Of a DNA stretch of 64,000 nucleotides, positions 20,810 to 32,164 are shown piece after piece. The stretch is from Streptomyces sp. man185 (GTDB lineage Bacteria; Actinomycetota; Actinomycetes; Streptomycetales; Streptomycetaceae). Each line of letters begins with the position of its first letter. Position 1 is the stretch's first letter. The notes under the pieces are model-generated. The model was given only the letters and a program-made list of their open reading frames with translations. It was not told the DNA's origin and searched no databases. The translations under genes and the position numbers were made by a program. The DNA lies in contig NTHE01000001.1 of the NCBI GenBank assembly GCA_002551355.1, positions 1 through 64,000 of the forward strand, given 5' to 3'.

Positions 20810-21523
20810 ATGGCCGAGACCCACGTCCTCTTCGTCGAGGACGACGACGTCATCCGCGAGGCCACCCAGCTCGCCCTGGAGCGGGTCGGCTTCACGGTCA
20901 CCGCGATGCCCGACGGGCTCTCCGGACTGGAGGCGTTCCGCGCCGACCGGCCGGACATCGCGCTGCTCGACGTGATGGTGCCGGGCCTGGACGGGGTGAG
21001 CCTGTGCCGCCGTATCCGGGACGAGTCGACCGTACCGGTGATCATGCTCTCCGCGCGGGCCGACTCGATCGACGTGGTGCTCGGGCTGGAGGCCGGAGCC
21101 GACGACTACGTCACCAAGCCCTTCGACGGGGCGGTCCTGGTCGCCCGCATCCGGGCGGTGCTGCGCCGCTTCGGCCACGCGGCCGGTCCGGACGGCGCCG
21201 GCCAGGGGGTTACGGAGGGGGACGGGGAGGCGCTCGGCGGGGTGCTGGTCTTCGGTGATCTGGAGGTCGACACGGACGGCATGGAGGTGCGGCGCGGCGG
21301 TGAGCAGGTGGCCCTGACGCCCACCGAGATGCGGCTGCTGCTGGAGTTCTCGTCCGCGCCCGGCACGGTCCTGTCCCGCGACAGGCTCCTGGAGCGGGTC
21401 TGGGACTACGGCTGGGGCGGTGACACCCGGGTCGTGGACGTCCACGTCCAGCGGCTGCGCACCAAGATCGGCCAGGACCGGATCGACACGGTCCGCGGCT
21501 TCGGCTACAAGCTGCGCGGCTGA
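20810..21523 (+). CDS. cseB: CseB, OmpR-family response regulator
   Basis: CseB activates the sigE promoter when phosphorylated by CseC. The 237-residue protein has a receiver domain with acidic pocket EDDD (10-13), phospho-acceptor D54 (LLDVMVPG) and TKPFDG lysine, a Gly-rich linker, and a winged-helix DNA-binding domain (about 140-237; LTPTEMRLLLEF, VVDVHVQRLRTKIG, GFGYKL). ATG at 20810 follows GAAAGCGAGAAGCAG, a moderate site. It lies 81 nt after cseA and 74 nt before cseC. Confidence 0.96.
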   Translation: MAETHVLFVEDDDVIREATQLALERVGFTVTAMPDGLSGLEAFRADRPDIALLDVMVPGLDGVSLCRRIRDESTVPVIMLSARADSIDVVLGLEAGADDYVTKPFDGAVLVARIRAVLRRFGHAAGPDGAGQGVTEGDGEALGGVLVFGDLEVDTDGMEVRRGGEQVALTPTEMRLLLEFSSAPGTVLSRDRLLERVWDYGWGGDTRVVDVHVQRLRTKIGQDRIDTVRGFGYKLRG

Positions 21524-21597
21524 TGCGGGCGTGAAGCGGCTGGTGGGACACGGATGAAGAAGCGTCTTACGGGGATACGGCGGCCGGTGGGGCGCCG

Positions 21598-22935
21598 ATG
21601 AAGCGACTCGCCCTGCGGACCGGTGTCCGCTGGAAGATCAGCATCGCCATCGCGGCGGTCGGCGCGCTCATCGCGATGGCGCTGAGCCTCGTGGTGCACA
21701 ACGCCGCCCGCGTCTCGATGATCGAGAACGCCCGCGAGGTGCAGCTGGAGCGGCTGCTGGGCGCCCAGCGCTTCTACGAGGCGACGAGCATGCAGAAGGG
21801 CGGGCCGAAGTTCGGGGCGAAGCTCAACGACCCGACGATCCCGCCGACCCTGCGCGACGAGGTCCGCAAGAACCGCCGGGCCACCCATGTGGAACAGGGG
21901 GCCGACGGGGTCCCCGAGGTCTGGGCGGCGGTGCCGCTGGCGGGCGGCGACGTGCTCTCGCTGCACACCCGGTTCGCGGACCGTTCCGCCACGATCATGG
22001 ACGATCTGGACCGGGCCCTGATCATCGGCTCGGTCTCGGTGGTCTTCGGCGGCTGCGCGCTCGGGGTGCTCATCGGCGGCCAGCTCTCGCGCCGGCTGCG
22101 CAAGGCGGCGGCCGCGGCGGGCCGGGTCGCCCAGGGGCAGACGGACGTACGGGTCAGGGAGGCCGTCGGCGGGGTCGTCCGCGACGAGACGGATGAGCTG
22201 GCGCGGGCGGTCGACGCGCTGACCGACGCGCTGAACGAGCGGATCGAGGCGGAGCGCCGGGTCACCGCGGACATCGCCCATGAGCTGCGCACCCCGGTGA
22301 CCGGGCTGCTCACGGCGGCCGAGCTGCTGCCGCCGGGCCGCCCCACCGAGCTGGTACGGGACCGGGCCCAGGCGATGCGCACGCTGGTCGAGGACGTCCT
22401 GGAGGTGGCCCGCCTGGACAGTGCGTCGGAGCGGGCGGAGCTCCAGGAGCTGCCGCTCGGCGAGTTCGTCAGCCGTCGGATCGGGCTGCTGGACCCCGAT
22501 GTGACCGTACGGGTGGTGCACGAGTCGTGGGTCTCCACCGATCCGCGCCGGCTGGAGCGCATCCTCGGCAATCTGCTGGGGAACGCCGCCAAGCACGGCT
22601 CCACCCCGGTGGAGGTCACGGTCGAGGGCCGGGTGGTGCGGGTCCGCGACCACGGTCCGGGCTTCCCGGAGGAGCTGCTGCGGGACGGGCCGAGCCGGTT
22701 CCGTACCGGAAGCATGGACCGGGCCGGGCACGGGCACGGTCTCGGCCTGACGATCGCGGCGGGCCAGGCGCGGGTGCTCGGGGCCCGGCTGACCTTCCGC
22801 AACGCGGCGCCCTCGGGTGCGGCGGAGGGCACGGGCGGGGCGATCGCGGTGCTGTGGCTGCCGGAGCACGCGCCGACGGTGACGGGGAGCTTCCCGGTAC
22901 TGCGGATGGCGGACCAGCGGCAGCCGTCGGACTGA
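21598..22935 (+). CDS. cseC: CseC, membrane sensor histidine kinase
   Basis: CseC senses envelope damage and phosphorylates CseB. In 445 residues: TM1 (about 13-35), an extracytoplasmic sensor loop (about 36-138), TM2 (140-160), HAMP (161-213), the H-box DIAHELRTPVTG with H228, then the ATPase domain with N-box GNLLGNAAKHG and G-boxes DHGPGF and GHGHGLGLTI. The ATG at 21598 has GGTGGGG before it. It is the last gene of the sigE operon. Confidence 0.96.
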   Translation: MKRLALRTGVRWKISIAIAAVGALIAMALSLVVHNAARVSMIENAREVQLERLLGAQRFYEATSMQKGGPKFGAKLNDPTIPPTLRDEVRKNRRATHVEQGADGVPEVWAAVPLAGGDVLSLHTRFADRSATIMDDLDRALIIGSVSVVFGGCALGVLIGGQLSRRLRKAAAAAGRVAQGQTDVRVREAVGGVVRDETDELARAVDALTDALNERIEAERRVTADIAHELRTPVTGLLTAAELLPPGRPTELVRDRAQAMRTLVEDVLEVARLDSASERAELQELPLGEFVSRRIGLLDPDVTVRVVHESWVSTDPRRLERILGNLLGNAAKHGSTPVEVTVEGRVVRVRDHGPGFPEELLRDGPSRFRTGSMDRAGHGHGLGLTIAAGQARVLGARLTFRNAAPSGAAEGTGGAIAVLWLPEHAPTVTGSFPVLRMADQRQPSD

Positions 22936-23238
22936 GCGGCGCGCACCTGTCCGGCAGCACGACCGACCTGCGGGCCTGTCCGGCGGTGTGCGGAAGCCTG
23001 CGGGCCTGCCCGGCGCCCGCGAACCGGGGACGGAAGAACGCCGACGGCGACCCCGAGGAGTGAGCCGTGAGGCTGTCCTCGACGTCGCCGTCGGTCGGGT
23101 GACCCGGGCGCACGCCCCGGGTACCGGGGTGTAACGGGTCCACTGAACTCTCTTCGGTTGTGCTGCGCGGCCGGGTGCCGGGCTCCGGCTGACGCCGGGC
23201 GTCGGGTGCCGTCGGGCCGCGCGGTTACGCCGGCCGGA
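22936..23238. other. 303-nt convergent intergenic region
   Basis: No gene is supported here. A short hairpin acccggg/cccgggt (23102-23108, 23116-23122) may end the sigE operon. A wider stem gcgcggcc/ggccgcgc (23165-23172, 23215-23222), with inner G+C-rich pairing, may end the LytM peptidase gene from the other strand. Confidence 0.5.
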
Positions 23239-23955
23239 TCAGATGGAGACGTGCACCGAGCGGAGGAACGCGGCCGGGTTCAGCGCCGAGCCGTAGTTCG
23301 GGCTGGTGCGGATCTCGAAGTGCAGGTGCGGGCCGCTGGAGTTTCCGGTGTTGCCGGACAGCGCGATCTTCTCGCCCGTCTTGACCTGCTCGCCGATCTT
23401 CACGTTGACCTTCGACAGGTGCGCGTACTGCGAGTACTTGCCGTTGGAGTGCTTGATCACGATGGCGTTGCCGTACGCGGGGCCGTCACCGGCGCCGTTC
23501 GGGCCGGCCTTCACGACGGTGCCGGTGTGGGCGGCCGTGACCGTGGTGCCGATCGGCACGGCGAAGTCCTGGCCGGAGTGCTTGGCGGCCCAGCGGGCGC
23601 CACCGGTGCCGTAGCTGGCGGTCAGCTTGTACTTCTTGACCGGGGTCTTCCAGGAGGCGGCGTTCTTCTTCGCGGCCTTCTTCTTGTCCTCGGCCTTCTT
23701 CTTGGCGTCGGAGGCCTTCTTCGCGGCCGCCTTCTTGGCCGCGTCGGCCGCCTTGCCCTGCGCGGCCGCCTGGGCGGCGACCGAGTCGGCGGTCGTGCTC
23801 GCGGCGAGGGGAGCTGCGGCGGCCTCGGTGCCGCCGGAGGCGAACGCCGTTCCGGCACCCAGCACCACGGACGCCCCCAGGCCGGCGGCCAGGACGGCGC
23901 CACGGACGCGGAAGGCGGACGGGCGAATGGTGTGCTGGTTCGTTGCGCGCTTCAT
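23239..23955 (-). CDS. secreted M23 (LytM) peptidoglycan endopeptidase
   Basis: A secreted zinc endopeptidase of 238 residues that should cut peptide cross-links in peptidoglycan. A signal peptide (about 1-39) ends in TAFA. Residues 68-101 form a Lys/Ala-rich helical stretch. The LytM domain shows HSGQD (H126, D130), H179 in YAHLSK and HLH (210-212), all zinc or catalytic residues. The ATG at 23955 has GGAGG about 10 nt upstream. The long divergent gap to 24412 holds its leader and promoter. SigE and c-di-AMP act on such genes in Streptomyces; I see no clear site for either here. Confidence 0.92.
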   Translation of the reverse strand: MKRATNQHTIRPSAFRVRGAVLAAGLGASVVLGAGTAFASGGTEAAAAPLAASTTADSVAAQAAAQGKAADAAKKAAAKKASDAKKKAEDKKKAAKKNAASWKTPVKKYKLTASYGTGGARWAAKHSGQDFAVPIGTTVTAAHTGTVVKAGPNGAGDGPAYGNAIVIKHSNGKYSQYAHLSKVNVKIGEQVKTGEKIALSGNTGNSSGPHLHFEIRTSPNYGSALNPAAFLRSVHVSI

Positions 23956-24411
23956 ACGAGGAAGTCCTCCGAAGGTGAGTGGACCCGGCGTGCTGTCCGG
24001 GCTTGCTCCACCTTGGTAACCCGCACCCCCGCCGGTGCTCAAACACCCCGTCTACGAAGAAAAGCCGTAGAAGAGGCCGGGGGAATTGGCCGGAGTTGTC
24101 CCTCCCGGTGAGCCGTCGCCGACCACGAAATCCTTCGCGCGAAAGGGGTTTAACGCCTGCTCCATGCGGGCTTTTCCGGACATGGCACCGCGAAACGGCT
24201 GTATCGCCCAGAACATCGGAAGGGCCTGCCGACGCCGGGCCGAAGGTCCCGCGGCCGGTCACGGCCCTTTCTACTGGCGCGGGTAGTAGGCCTGTTTCGG
24301 CCTGTGCGCCTTGTCACCGCCGGTGGGACCTAAGTCCTTCCGATTCGGGACCTTCGGCCTGCTACTTCACTACGCTGACGGGAAAGCGGCACCGCATCCC
24401 CGGGGGACCCC
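23956..24411. other. 456-nt divergent intergenic region
   Basis: Promoter region for the LytM peptidase (minus) and the trypco2-NACHT pair (plus). Next to the peptidase start, 23972-24014 can fold into an imperfect stem (aagg, tgga, cccgg pairing with ccggg, tcca, cctt) that would place a hairpin just upstream of its ribosome site. TACGCT at 24372-24377 is a weak -10 candidate for the plus strand. I found no coding gene and no clear riboswitch. Confidence 0.5.
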
Positions 24412-24765
24412 ATGACGGCCGAGAACACCCACGCACTGGACGGCATCGAGCTCGCGGACGCCGTCGCGTCCATCCGCAACCAGCTCATCGACGCGGCGAC
24501 CCGGGCCACGGACCACCCGGTCTCCTTCGCGGTCGGCGACATCCAGATGGAGTTCACCCTCGAACTGCGCCGGGAGGCGAAGGCGGGCGGCAAGGTGAAG
24601 GCCTGGGTGGTCGAGGCGGGCGCGGACGCCGCCCGCGCCACGGGCCGCACGCACAAGGTGGCCTTCACCCTGACCCCGCGCAGCGCCGCGACGGGCGAGG
24701 CATGGGAGATCGGGACCGAGGACGACGGGTCGACGGCGGGCTTCGGCGGGGCGTCCCGCCCGTGA
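24412..24765 (+). CDS. trypco2 (trypsin-co-occurring domain 2) protein
   Basis: A 117-residue protein whose whole length matches the trypco2 pattern: an N-terminal helix GIELADAVASIRNQLIDAA, then FAVGDIQMEFTLELRREAKAGG, KVKAWVVEAGA and a terminal strand THKVAFTLTP. Trypco domains are known from genomic surveys as small partners encoded beside trypsin-like proteases in NTPase-based conflict systems; their biochemical role is not settled. The ATG has GGGGGACCCC before it. The stop overlaps the GTG of the next gene by 4 nt, so the two are made together, presumably in fixed ratio. Confidence 0.85.
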   Translation: MTAENTHALDGIELADAVASIRNQLIDAATRATDHPVSFAVGDIQMEFTLELRREAKAGGKVKAWVVEAGADAARATGRTHKVAFTLTPRSAATGEAWEIGTEDDGSTAGFGGASRP

Positions 24766-27700
24766 GTGCGACGGGCGCCCAGGTCACGCACCTCGCCGAC
24801 CGCACGGTGGTCGTCACCGCGATCCAGCAGGGCAGCGGCGTCCTGCTCACCGACCGGCTGGTCCTCACCTGCGCCCACGTGGTCAAGTCGGGCTCCGTCC
24901 ACATCGCCCACCCCGCCCTGCCGGGGCGGATACGGGCCACCGTCGCCTGGATCGACTACCGACTGGACGTGGCCCTGCTGGAGGCCCTGGAGCCGGTGCG
25001 CCCGGTCCCGCCCGTGCGGCTCGGCGTGATCGACACCCGCCAGGCGATACCCGGCTGCGAGATCACCGGCTTCCCGCGCGTCCAGCGCTACGGACCCGAC
25101 CGGCGGCTGGAGGCGGACCAGTACACGGCGACGGTCCTGCCCGTGGCGGGCCAGGTCCGCGACCTGCTGGTCTGTGATCTGGACGGCCCGCCCGCCGCCC
25201 ACCCGGACGACGAGCCGGCCGCCCTGTCCGGGCTCTCCGGCGGCCCCGTCTTCATCGGGGACGTGCTGCTGGGCGTGGCCCGCCAGGTGCCCCGGCAACG
25301 CGACGGCCGCCGGGTCGAGTGCGTACCGCTGGAACGGGTCCTGGCGGCGGAGCCGTTCGTACAGACCTGCCGCACGGCGGGCGTCGATCTGCGCCACGAA
25401 CGGGTCCACGGACATTTCCCGGGGGATCAGCGGTACGAGGCGGAGTACGCCCAGGCGCTGGGCGTCGCGTACCGCCGGATGAAGATCTTCGGCCTCGACG
25501 AGCTGAGCAGGCACGACTCGGAGTGGGACCTGAAAACGGCCTACCTCAGTCTGGAGGCCCAGTCGCAGGACCGCGCCGCCCCCGGCTCTCCGCTCCCCCG
25601 GCGCATCGACGACCTCCTCGCCGACCGTCCCCGGATCCTGCTGCGCGGCGAGGCGGGCGCGGGCAAGACGACCCTGCTGTGGTGGCTGGCCTCACACGCC
25701 TCGGCCCGCACCCTTGAGGACGACTTGGCGCCGTTGAACGGCCTGGTCCCGCTCGTCGTCCCGCTGCGGACCCTGCGCGCCCGCGGCGGCACGTTCCCGA
25801 GCCCGGCGGAGCTGTCGGGTGCGGCGGGCCTGGTGGCGGACGCGGCCCCGGAGGGCTGGACGGGCCGGGTCCTGGCGTCGGGCCGGGCGTTACTCCTGGT
25901 GGACGGCCTGGACGAGGTGCCGCCCGAGGACCGCGAGCAGGCGCACACCTGGCTCGCCCAGCTGCTGGCCCGCTACCCGGAGACCCGCTGCGTCGCGACC
26001 GTACGGCCGCTCGCCGTCGAGCCGGACTGGCTGCGGTCGGAGGGCTTCGAGGAACTGCGCCTGCTGCCGATGCGGACCGAGGACATCCAGGCGTTCGTGG
26101 CTTCCTGGCACCGGGCGGCCCGGCTGTCCGAGCAGGACGACCCCGAGCGGCTCGACCGGCTCGACCGGCTCGAACATGACCTGGCCCGCCAGTTCGACCA
26201 GAACGCCACGCTCCGCGACCTGGCCCGTACGCCCCTGCTCTGCGCGGTGATCTGCGCCCTGCACCGCCGCCGCGACGGCTTCCTCCCGGATACCCGCTGG
26301 CAGCTCTACCGCTCGGCCCTGGAGTTGCTCCTCGGCGATCGCGACGACCGCCGCCGGATGGGCAAGCCCGAGGGCGTCCATCTGCGCGTCGAGGAGCAAG
26401 CCCAGATCTTCCAGCGCATCGCGGTCTGGCTGGTCCGCGACGGCCAGTCGGAGTTGACCCGCGCCCAGGCGCTGCGCCACCTCCGGAGCGCCCTGCCAGG
26501 GATGAAGCGGGTGAGTGCCCAGGGCCCTCCGGAGCAGATCCTCACCTATCTGCTGAACCGCAGCGGCCTGCTCCGGGAGCACGGCGACGACACCTACCAG
26601 TTCATCCACCGCACCTTCCAGGACTACCTGGCCGCGAAGGAGCTCGTCGAGGACGAACACCTCGGGGAACTGCGGAGCCACGCGAACGAGGAGCACTGGC
26701 AGGACGTGATCCTGCTGGCGGCGGGACACTGCGGCCGTCGTGACCTGGCAGTGCTGGTGAGCGGCCTGCTGGATGCGGGAGAGCGACACGAGGAGGGGTC
26801 GATCGAGCGCATGCGCCTGTGGGTCCGGGCCGCTCTCTGCGCCCAGCACGCGGCCTACTTGGACGAAGCGGTAAGCGAGCGGGTCCGGCGCAGCACCGCG
26901 GCGCTGTTCCCGCCGACGGACGACAAGCAGGTGCGCGCGCTGGTCCGGCTGGGATCGGCCGCGCTGGATTTCCTGCCCGCGCCCGGTCGGCTGGACCGTG
27001 AGGATCCGTCCGTCAGGAACGTGGCGGAGCTGATCGTGCGGGTCGGGGGCGCCCTCGGTGTCCCGCATGCCCGGGCCTGGCTGCGGTCCTACCCCGGCCT
27101 GAGCGGCCTCTTCGGTTCCGCCTGGCCCTTCTTCCCGCCCGAGGAGTACGCCGCCGACGTGCTGGCCCACTGCCTTGCCTCGGCCACCGCCCTCGTGGTG
27201 GGCGACCGGAAGCGGCTGAGGGCCCTGCGGCACATACCGGCGGTCAAGGTCCTGGTACTGACGTCGGACCTGCCCGAGGAGGAGATCGGTGCGGCGTTGA
27301 AGGGCCGCCGGATCGACGTGCTCGGCATCGACACGAACGCGCTGCTCGTCCGCCTCTCCCACCTCGACGCACTCGCGGACACCGTGTCGATGCTGAACAT
27401 CTCCGCGTGCCCCGGGGTACGCGATCTGACGCCGCTCGCCGGGCTTCGCCGTCTGCACAGCCTCAGCCTGGACGCGCAGGGGATGTGTCCCGCCGAACTG
27501 GCGGCACTGGCACGGCTCGACCGCCTGATCGTTCTGGAGCTGAACAACCTCACGGTAGGCGGGGTGAGCGAGATCGCCGCCCACCCCGGCATCGAGTCTC
27601 TGAAGGTGACGAGCGATCGTCCCCTCGTGCTGGACGGACTCGACGCCTGGACTTCGCTCAGGAACCTGGAGATCTCCGAGGCCGCCGCGTTCGACGACGC

Positions 27701-28028
27701 CCTCGCCGCGCTGCGGGAGCACCCCCGCATCACCCGCCTCGGCCTCACCGCGTTCCCCTGGGCGCACCGGCCCGACCGCAAGCACTGCGCCCCCGCCGTC
27801 GAGCACCTGGCCGTGCAGGCCCCTCACCACGGCGAGGACATGGGGATGCTGCGGAAGCTCTTCCCCGGGGTCACGGACCTCACCGTGGACGCCTCGGCAC
27901 GGCGCGTACTGGACCTCACTTCCCTGCACACCTGGCCGAACCTCCGCGTGGAGGTGACCGGGCTGGAGCACCCCCGTCTCATCGGGGCGGAAGAGCTGGG
28001 CGACCGGCTCACCGTCACCCCGTACTGA
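24762..28028 (+). CDS. trypsin-NACHT-LRR-like protein, candidate NLR-type immune sensor
   Basis: An 1088-residue STAND NTPase. Residues 15-200 are a trypsin-like protease with an intact triad: H39 (LTCAHVV), D69 (YRLDVALLE), S159 (GLSGGPV). The NACHT module has Walker A GEAGAGKT (296-303) and the extended Walker B LLLVDGLDE (D381, D384, E385), followed by helical NACHT-associated regions with FIHRTFQDYLAAKEL near 625. The C-terminal third (about 840-1060) has leucine-rich, LRR-like repeats (VRDLTPLAGLRRLHSLSLD). There is no signal peptide or membrane helix. By analogy with bacterial NACHT defence proteins, ligand binding by the repeats would trigger ATP-driven oligomerisation and activate the protease. 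Base composition matches its neighbours. Confidence 0.88.
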   Translation: MSATGAQVTHLADRTVVVTAIQQGSGVLLTDRLVLTCAHVVKSGSVHIAHPALPGRIRATVAWIDYRLDVALLEALEPVRPVPPVRLGVIDTRQAIPGCEITGFPRVQRYGPDRRLEADQYTATVLPVAGQVRDLLVCDLDGPPAAHPDDEPAALSGLSGGPVFIGDVLLGVARQVPRQRDGRRVECVPLERVLAAEPFVQTCRTAGVDLRHERVHGHFPGDQRYEAEYAQALGVAYRRMKIFGLDELSRHDSEWDLKTAYLSLEAQSQDRAAPGSPLPRRIDDLLADRPRILLRGEAGAGKTTLLWWLASHASARTLEDDLAPLNGLVPLVVPLRTLRARGGTFPSPAELSGAAGLVADAAPEGWTGRVLASGRALLLVDGLDEVPPEDREQAHTWLAQLLARYPETRCVATVRPLAVEPDWLRSEGFEELRLLPMRTEDIQAFVASWHRAARLSEQDDPERLDRLDRLEHDLARQFDQNATLRDLARTPLLCAVICALHRRRDGFLPDTRWQLYRSALELLLGDRDDRRRMGKPEGVHLRVEEQAQIFQRIAVWLVRDGQSELTRAQALRHLRSALPGMKRVSAQGPPEQILTYLLNRSGLLREHGDDTYQFIHRTFQDYLAAKELVEDEHLGELRSHANEEHWQDVILLAAGHCGRRDLAVLVSGLLDAGERHEEGSIERMRLWVRAALCAQHAAYLDEAVSERVRRSTAALFPPTDDKQVRALVRLGSAALDFLPAPGRLDREDPSVRNVAELIVRVGGALGVPHARAWLRSYPGLSGLFGSAWPFFPPEEYAADVLAHCLASATALVVGDRKRLRALRHIPAVKVLVLTSDLPEEEIGAALKGRRIDVLGIDTNALLVRLSHLDALADTVSMLNISACPGVRDLTPLAGLRRLHSLSLDAQGMCPAELAALARLDRLIVLELNNLTVGGVSEIAAHPGIESLKVTSDRPLVLDGLDAWTSLRNLEISEAAAFDDALAALREHPRITRLGLTAFPWAHRPDRKHCAPAVEHLAVQAPHHGEDMGMLRKLFPGVTDLTVDASARRVLDLTSLHTWPNLRVEVTGLEHPRLIGAEELGDRLTVTPY

Positions 28029-28037
28029 CCCACGGAA

Positions 28038-28084
28038 AGGGGCTGCCCCGGACCGGTACGGATACCGGTTCCGGGGCAGCCCCT
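28038..28084. terminator. strong bidirectional terminator between the NACHT gene and clpC
   Basis: A stem of about 21 bp with one bulge (aggggctgccccggaccggta opposite taccggttccggggcagccc-ct) and a 4-5-nt loop lies in the 84-nt gap between these convergent genes. Confidence 0.85.
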
Positions 28085-28112
28085 CAGCGCGGGCTCAGGC
28101 CCTACGTGCGCG

Positions 28113-30641
<2,529 letters not shown>

Positions 30642-31091
30642 CGTTAATCGCTCCTCAGAGCGGTCGGTCAGTGAGGGGTCGGTCCCCTCCCAGTCCTTCC
30701 GCATGCTAGTCCCGCAGGACGGGACAGCTCATTCCAACTGCCGACATCCGTCCGGATCACCCCGCACCGGGCGGGGATTCTTACTGCCGAACAGCTGACA
30801 ACTGCTCCAACCCGATGGTGCGAGACGATGTTCCCGCAGGCCAGGCAGATACCCCTTTCGCCAGTACGCCGATGGCGAACGTGAGACGTCTCGGCCAGCG
30901 TGTCGCCCCTTCCCACTAGGAAAGTCTTACCCGCAATCACTGACAGTCCATGCGGCGCGCCCCGGTTCCCTCCGCTACGGGCGAACACCCTTGCGCTGTT
31001 GAATGCTCTCGCGCGCCCCCACAGCCGGGACGGAACGTGATGCACCGGGAACCCTGCGTAACCCTGGGGGTGGTTCGGCGGTTCATCGGAC
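30642..31091. other. 450-nt divergent regulatory region
   Basis: Shared upstream region of clpC (minus) and the SCO3374-like gene (plus). It has no supported gene. It holds a ClgR-like site (30867-30880) and several inverted GGCGAA/TTCGCC elements (ttcgcc at 30857-30862; ggcgaa at 30874-30879). Confidence 0.5.
30867..30880 (-). promoter_or_regulatory. candidate ClgR box upstream of clpC
   Basis: On the minus strand the site reads GTTCGCCATCGGCG. ClgR of Streptomyces and Corynebacterium activates clpC and clpP at sites of the type GTTCGC-N5-GCG. The core matches; the flanks deviate from the longer corynebacterial consensus at one or two positions. A second half-site lies next to it at 30857-30862. 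Confidence 0.45.
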
Positions 31092-31706
31092 ATGACCCCC
31101 ACCGTCCCGCAGCCACGATCATCGCCCGATGCCGCTCCGGGTTCCGCCGACGACGCGCTCGCCCGGCGGTACGCGAAGGAGCTGGGGTGGGCCACCGCGG
31201 GACGGGATCCGCTGCGCCTGCTCACCGGGGTGCGCTTCGATGTGCTGGAGCTGCCCGCCGAGGCCGGTCACGCCGTGCTTCGGCGCGGTGTGCGCACGGG
31301 CCCCGTGCTGCTTTCCGGTACCCGCATGGGGCTGCTGGTCGCCGCGGGCGGCGCCGATGAGCTGCCGGGGCTGCTCGACTGGCTGGAGTGGGGCCCGGTC
31401 GCTCCGGACCTGACCGCCGCGGGTGTGGGGGGCCGCGTCACGGCCCCGCCTCTCCCGGGCGCCCCGGGGGCCTCGCCGGGGGCCGCTGTGTGGCTGCGGC
31501 CCCCAGAGCCGAGGCGTGCGCCCGAGCCGGCGCTGCCGGCCCTCGCGGGCTTCGGGAGCAGCGGTGGGGATGCCCCCGATCTCGTACGCCTGGTGGACGC
31601 GGCGGCTACGGAATGCCATCGGGTCCGCTTGTCGTGCGCCCGTTCCGGGGTGCCGACAGGGGTGCTGACAAGAGGTGCGGCAGATCAGCCGTTGGCCTTC
31701 TCGTAA
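31092..31706 (+). CDS. SCO3374-like conserved protein of unknown function
   Basis: A 204-residue protein conserved in Streptomyces next to lsr2, with no motif I can tie to a function. The N-terminal half has a compact alpha/beta look (VRFDVLELPAEAGHAVLRRG, VLLSGTRMGLLVAAG), somewhat like the N-terminal part of bifunctional primase-polymerase (prim-pol) proteins, but no catalytic residues are obvious. The middle is Pro/Ala-rich. Its 3' end overlaps the convergent lsr2 gene by 22 nt. There is no clear ribosome binding site before the ATG. Confidence 0.7.
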   Translation: MTPTVPQPRSSPDAAPGSADDALARRYAKELGWATAGRDPLRLLTGVRFDVLELPAEAGHAVLRRGVRTGPVLLSGTRMGLLVAAGGADELPGLLDWLEWGPVAPDLTAAGVGGRVTAPPLPGAPGASPGAAVWLRPPEPRRAPEPALPALAGFGSSGGDAPDLVRLVDAAATECHRVRLSCARSGVPTGVLTRGAADQPLAFS

Positions 31707-32020
31707 GCCTCACGGATCTCGGCGGGAACGCGGCCGCGGTCATTCACATTGTGGCCGTTCTCCCGCGCCCACCGGCGGATTTCCGCGGTGTCCTTGTTAC
31801 CGCCGGACACGGCGCGGCCCTTGCCACGGCCCGTGGCGGCACGGCCACCGGTGCGACGTCCACCCTTGGTGTAGGGCTCGAGAAGGCCGCGAAGCTTGTC
31901 CGCGTTGGCCGTGGTGAGGTCGATCTCGTACGTCTTGCCGTCAAGGGCGAACGTGACGGTCTCGTCGGCCTCGACACCGTCGAGGTCATCGACAAGAAGG
32001 ACCTGAACCTTCTGTGCCAC
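31685..32020 (-). CDS. lsr2: Lsr2, H-NS-like nucleoid-associated silencer
   Basis: Lsr2 bridges A+T-rich DNA and silences horizontally acquired and specialised-metabolite genes. The 111-residue protein has the N-terminal dimerisation domain (AQKVQVLLVDDLDG... KTYEIDLT), a basic Gly/Arg linker (53-70), and the DNA-binding domain with the minor-groove-binding RGR (95-97) in NDRGRVPAEI. The GTG at 32020 has GAAAGGAAA 6-7 nt upstream; starting at the ATG at 32035 would lose this site. An A/T-tract leader (32022-32085) may allow self-binding. Confidence 0.95.
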   Translation of the reverse strand: MAQKVQVLLVDDLDGVEADETVTFALDGKTYEIDLTTANADKLRGLLEPYTKGGRRTGGRAATGRGKGRAVSGGNKDTAEIRRWARENGHNVNDRGRVPAEIREAYEKANG

Positions 32021-32164
32021 GGGATTTCCTTTCATCGAAAATGGAGTACGCGGAAAGGAAACCGCTTTTCCCCCGAAAACACAAACCCCCGGGAGAGGTT
32101 CAGCAGCCCGGGAAGGCGGGAAACGTGCGCGATTCGGACATAGGGTTGCAGGTCCTTCTGCAGA

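Noticed and set aside
23956..24411. A ydaO-type c-di-AMP riboswitch before the LytM peptidase gene
   Set aside because: Such riboswitches precede some Streptomyces wall-hydrolase genes, but I could not find the conserved GGGGGACCC-type and adjacent motifs in the right order on the minus strand.
24762..28028. Recent horizontal transfer of the NACHT gene
   Set aside because: Codon and base usage match its neighbours, and I see no integrase, tRNA or direct repeats at the borders. Older transfer cannot be excluded.
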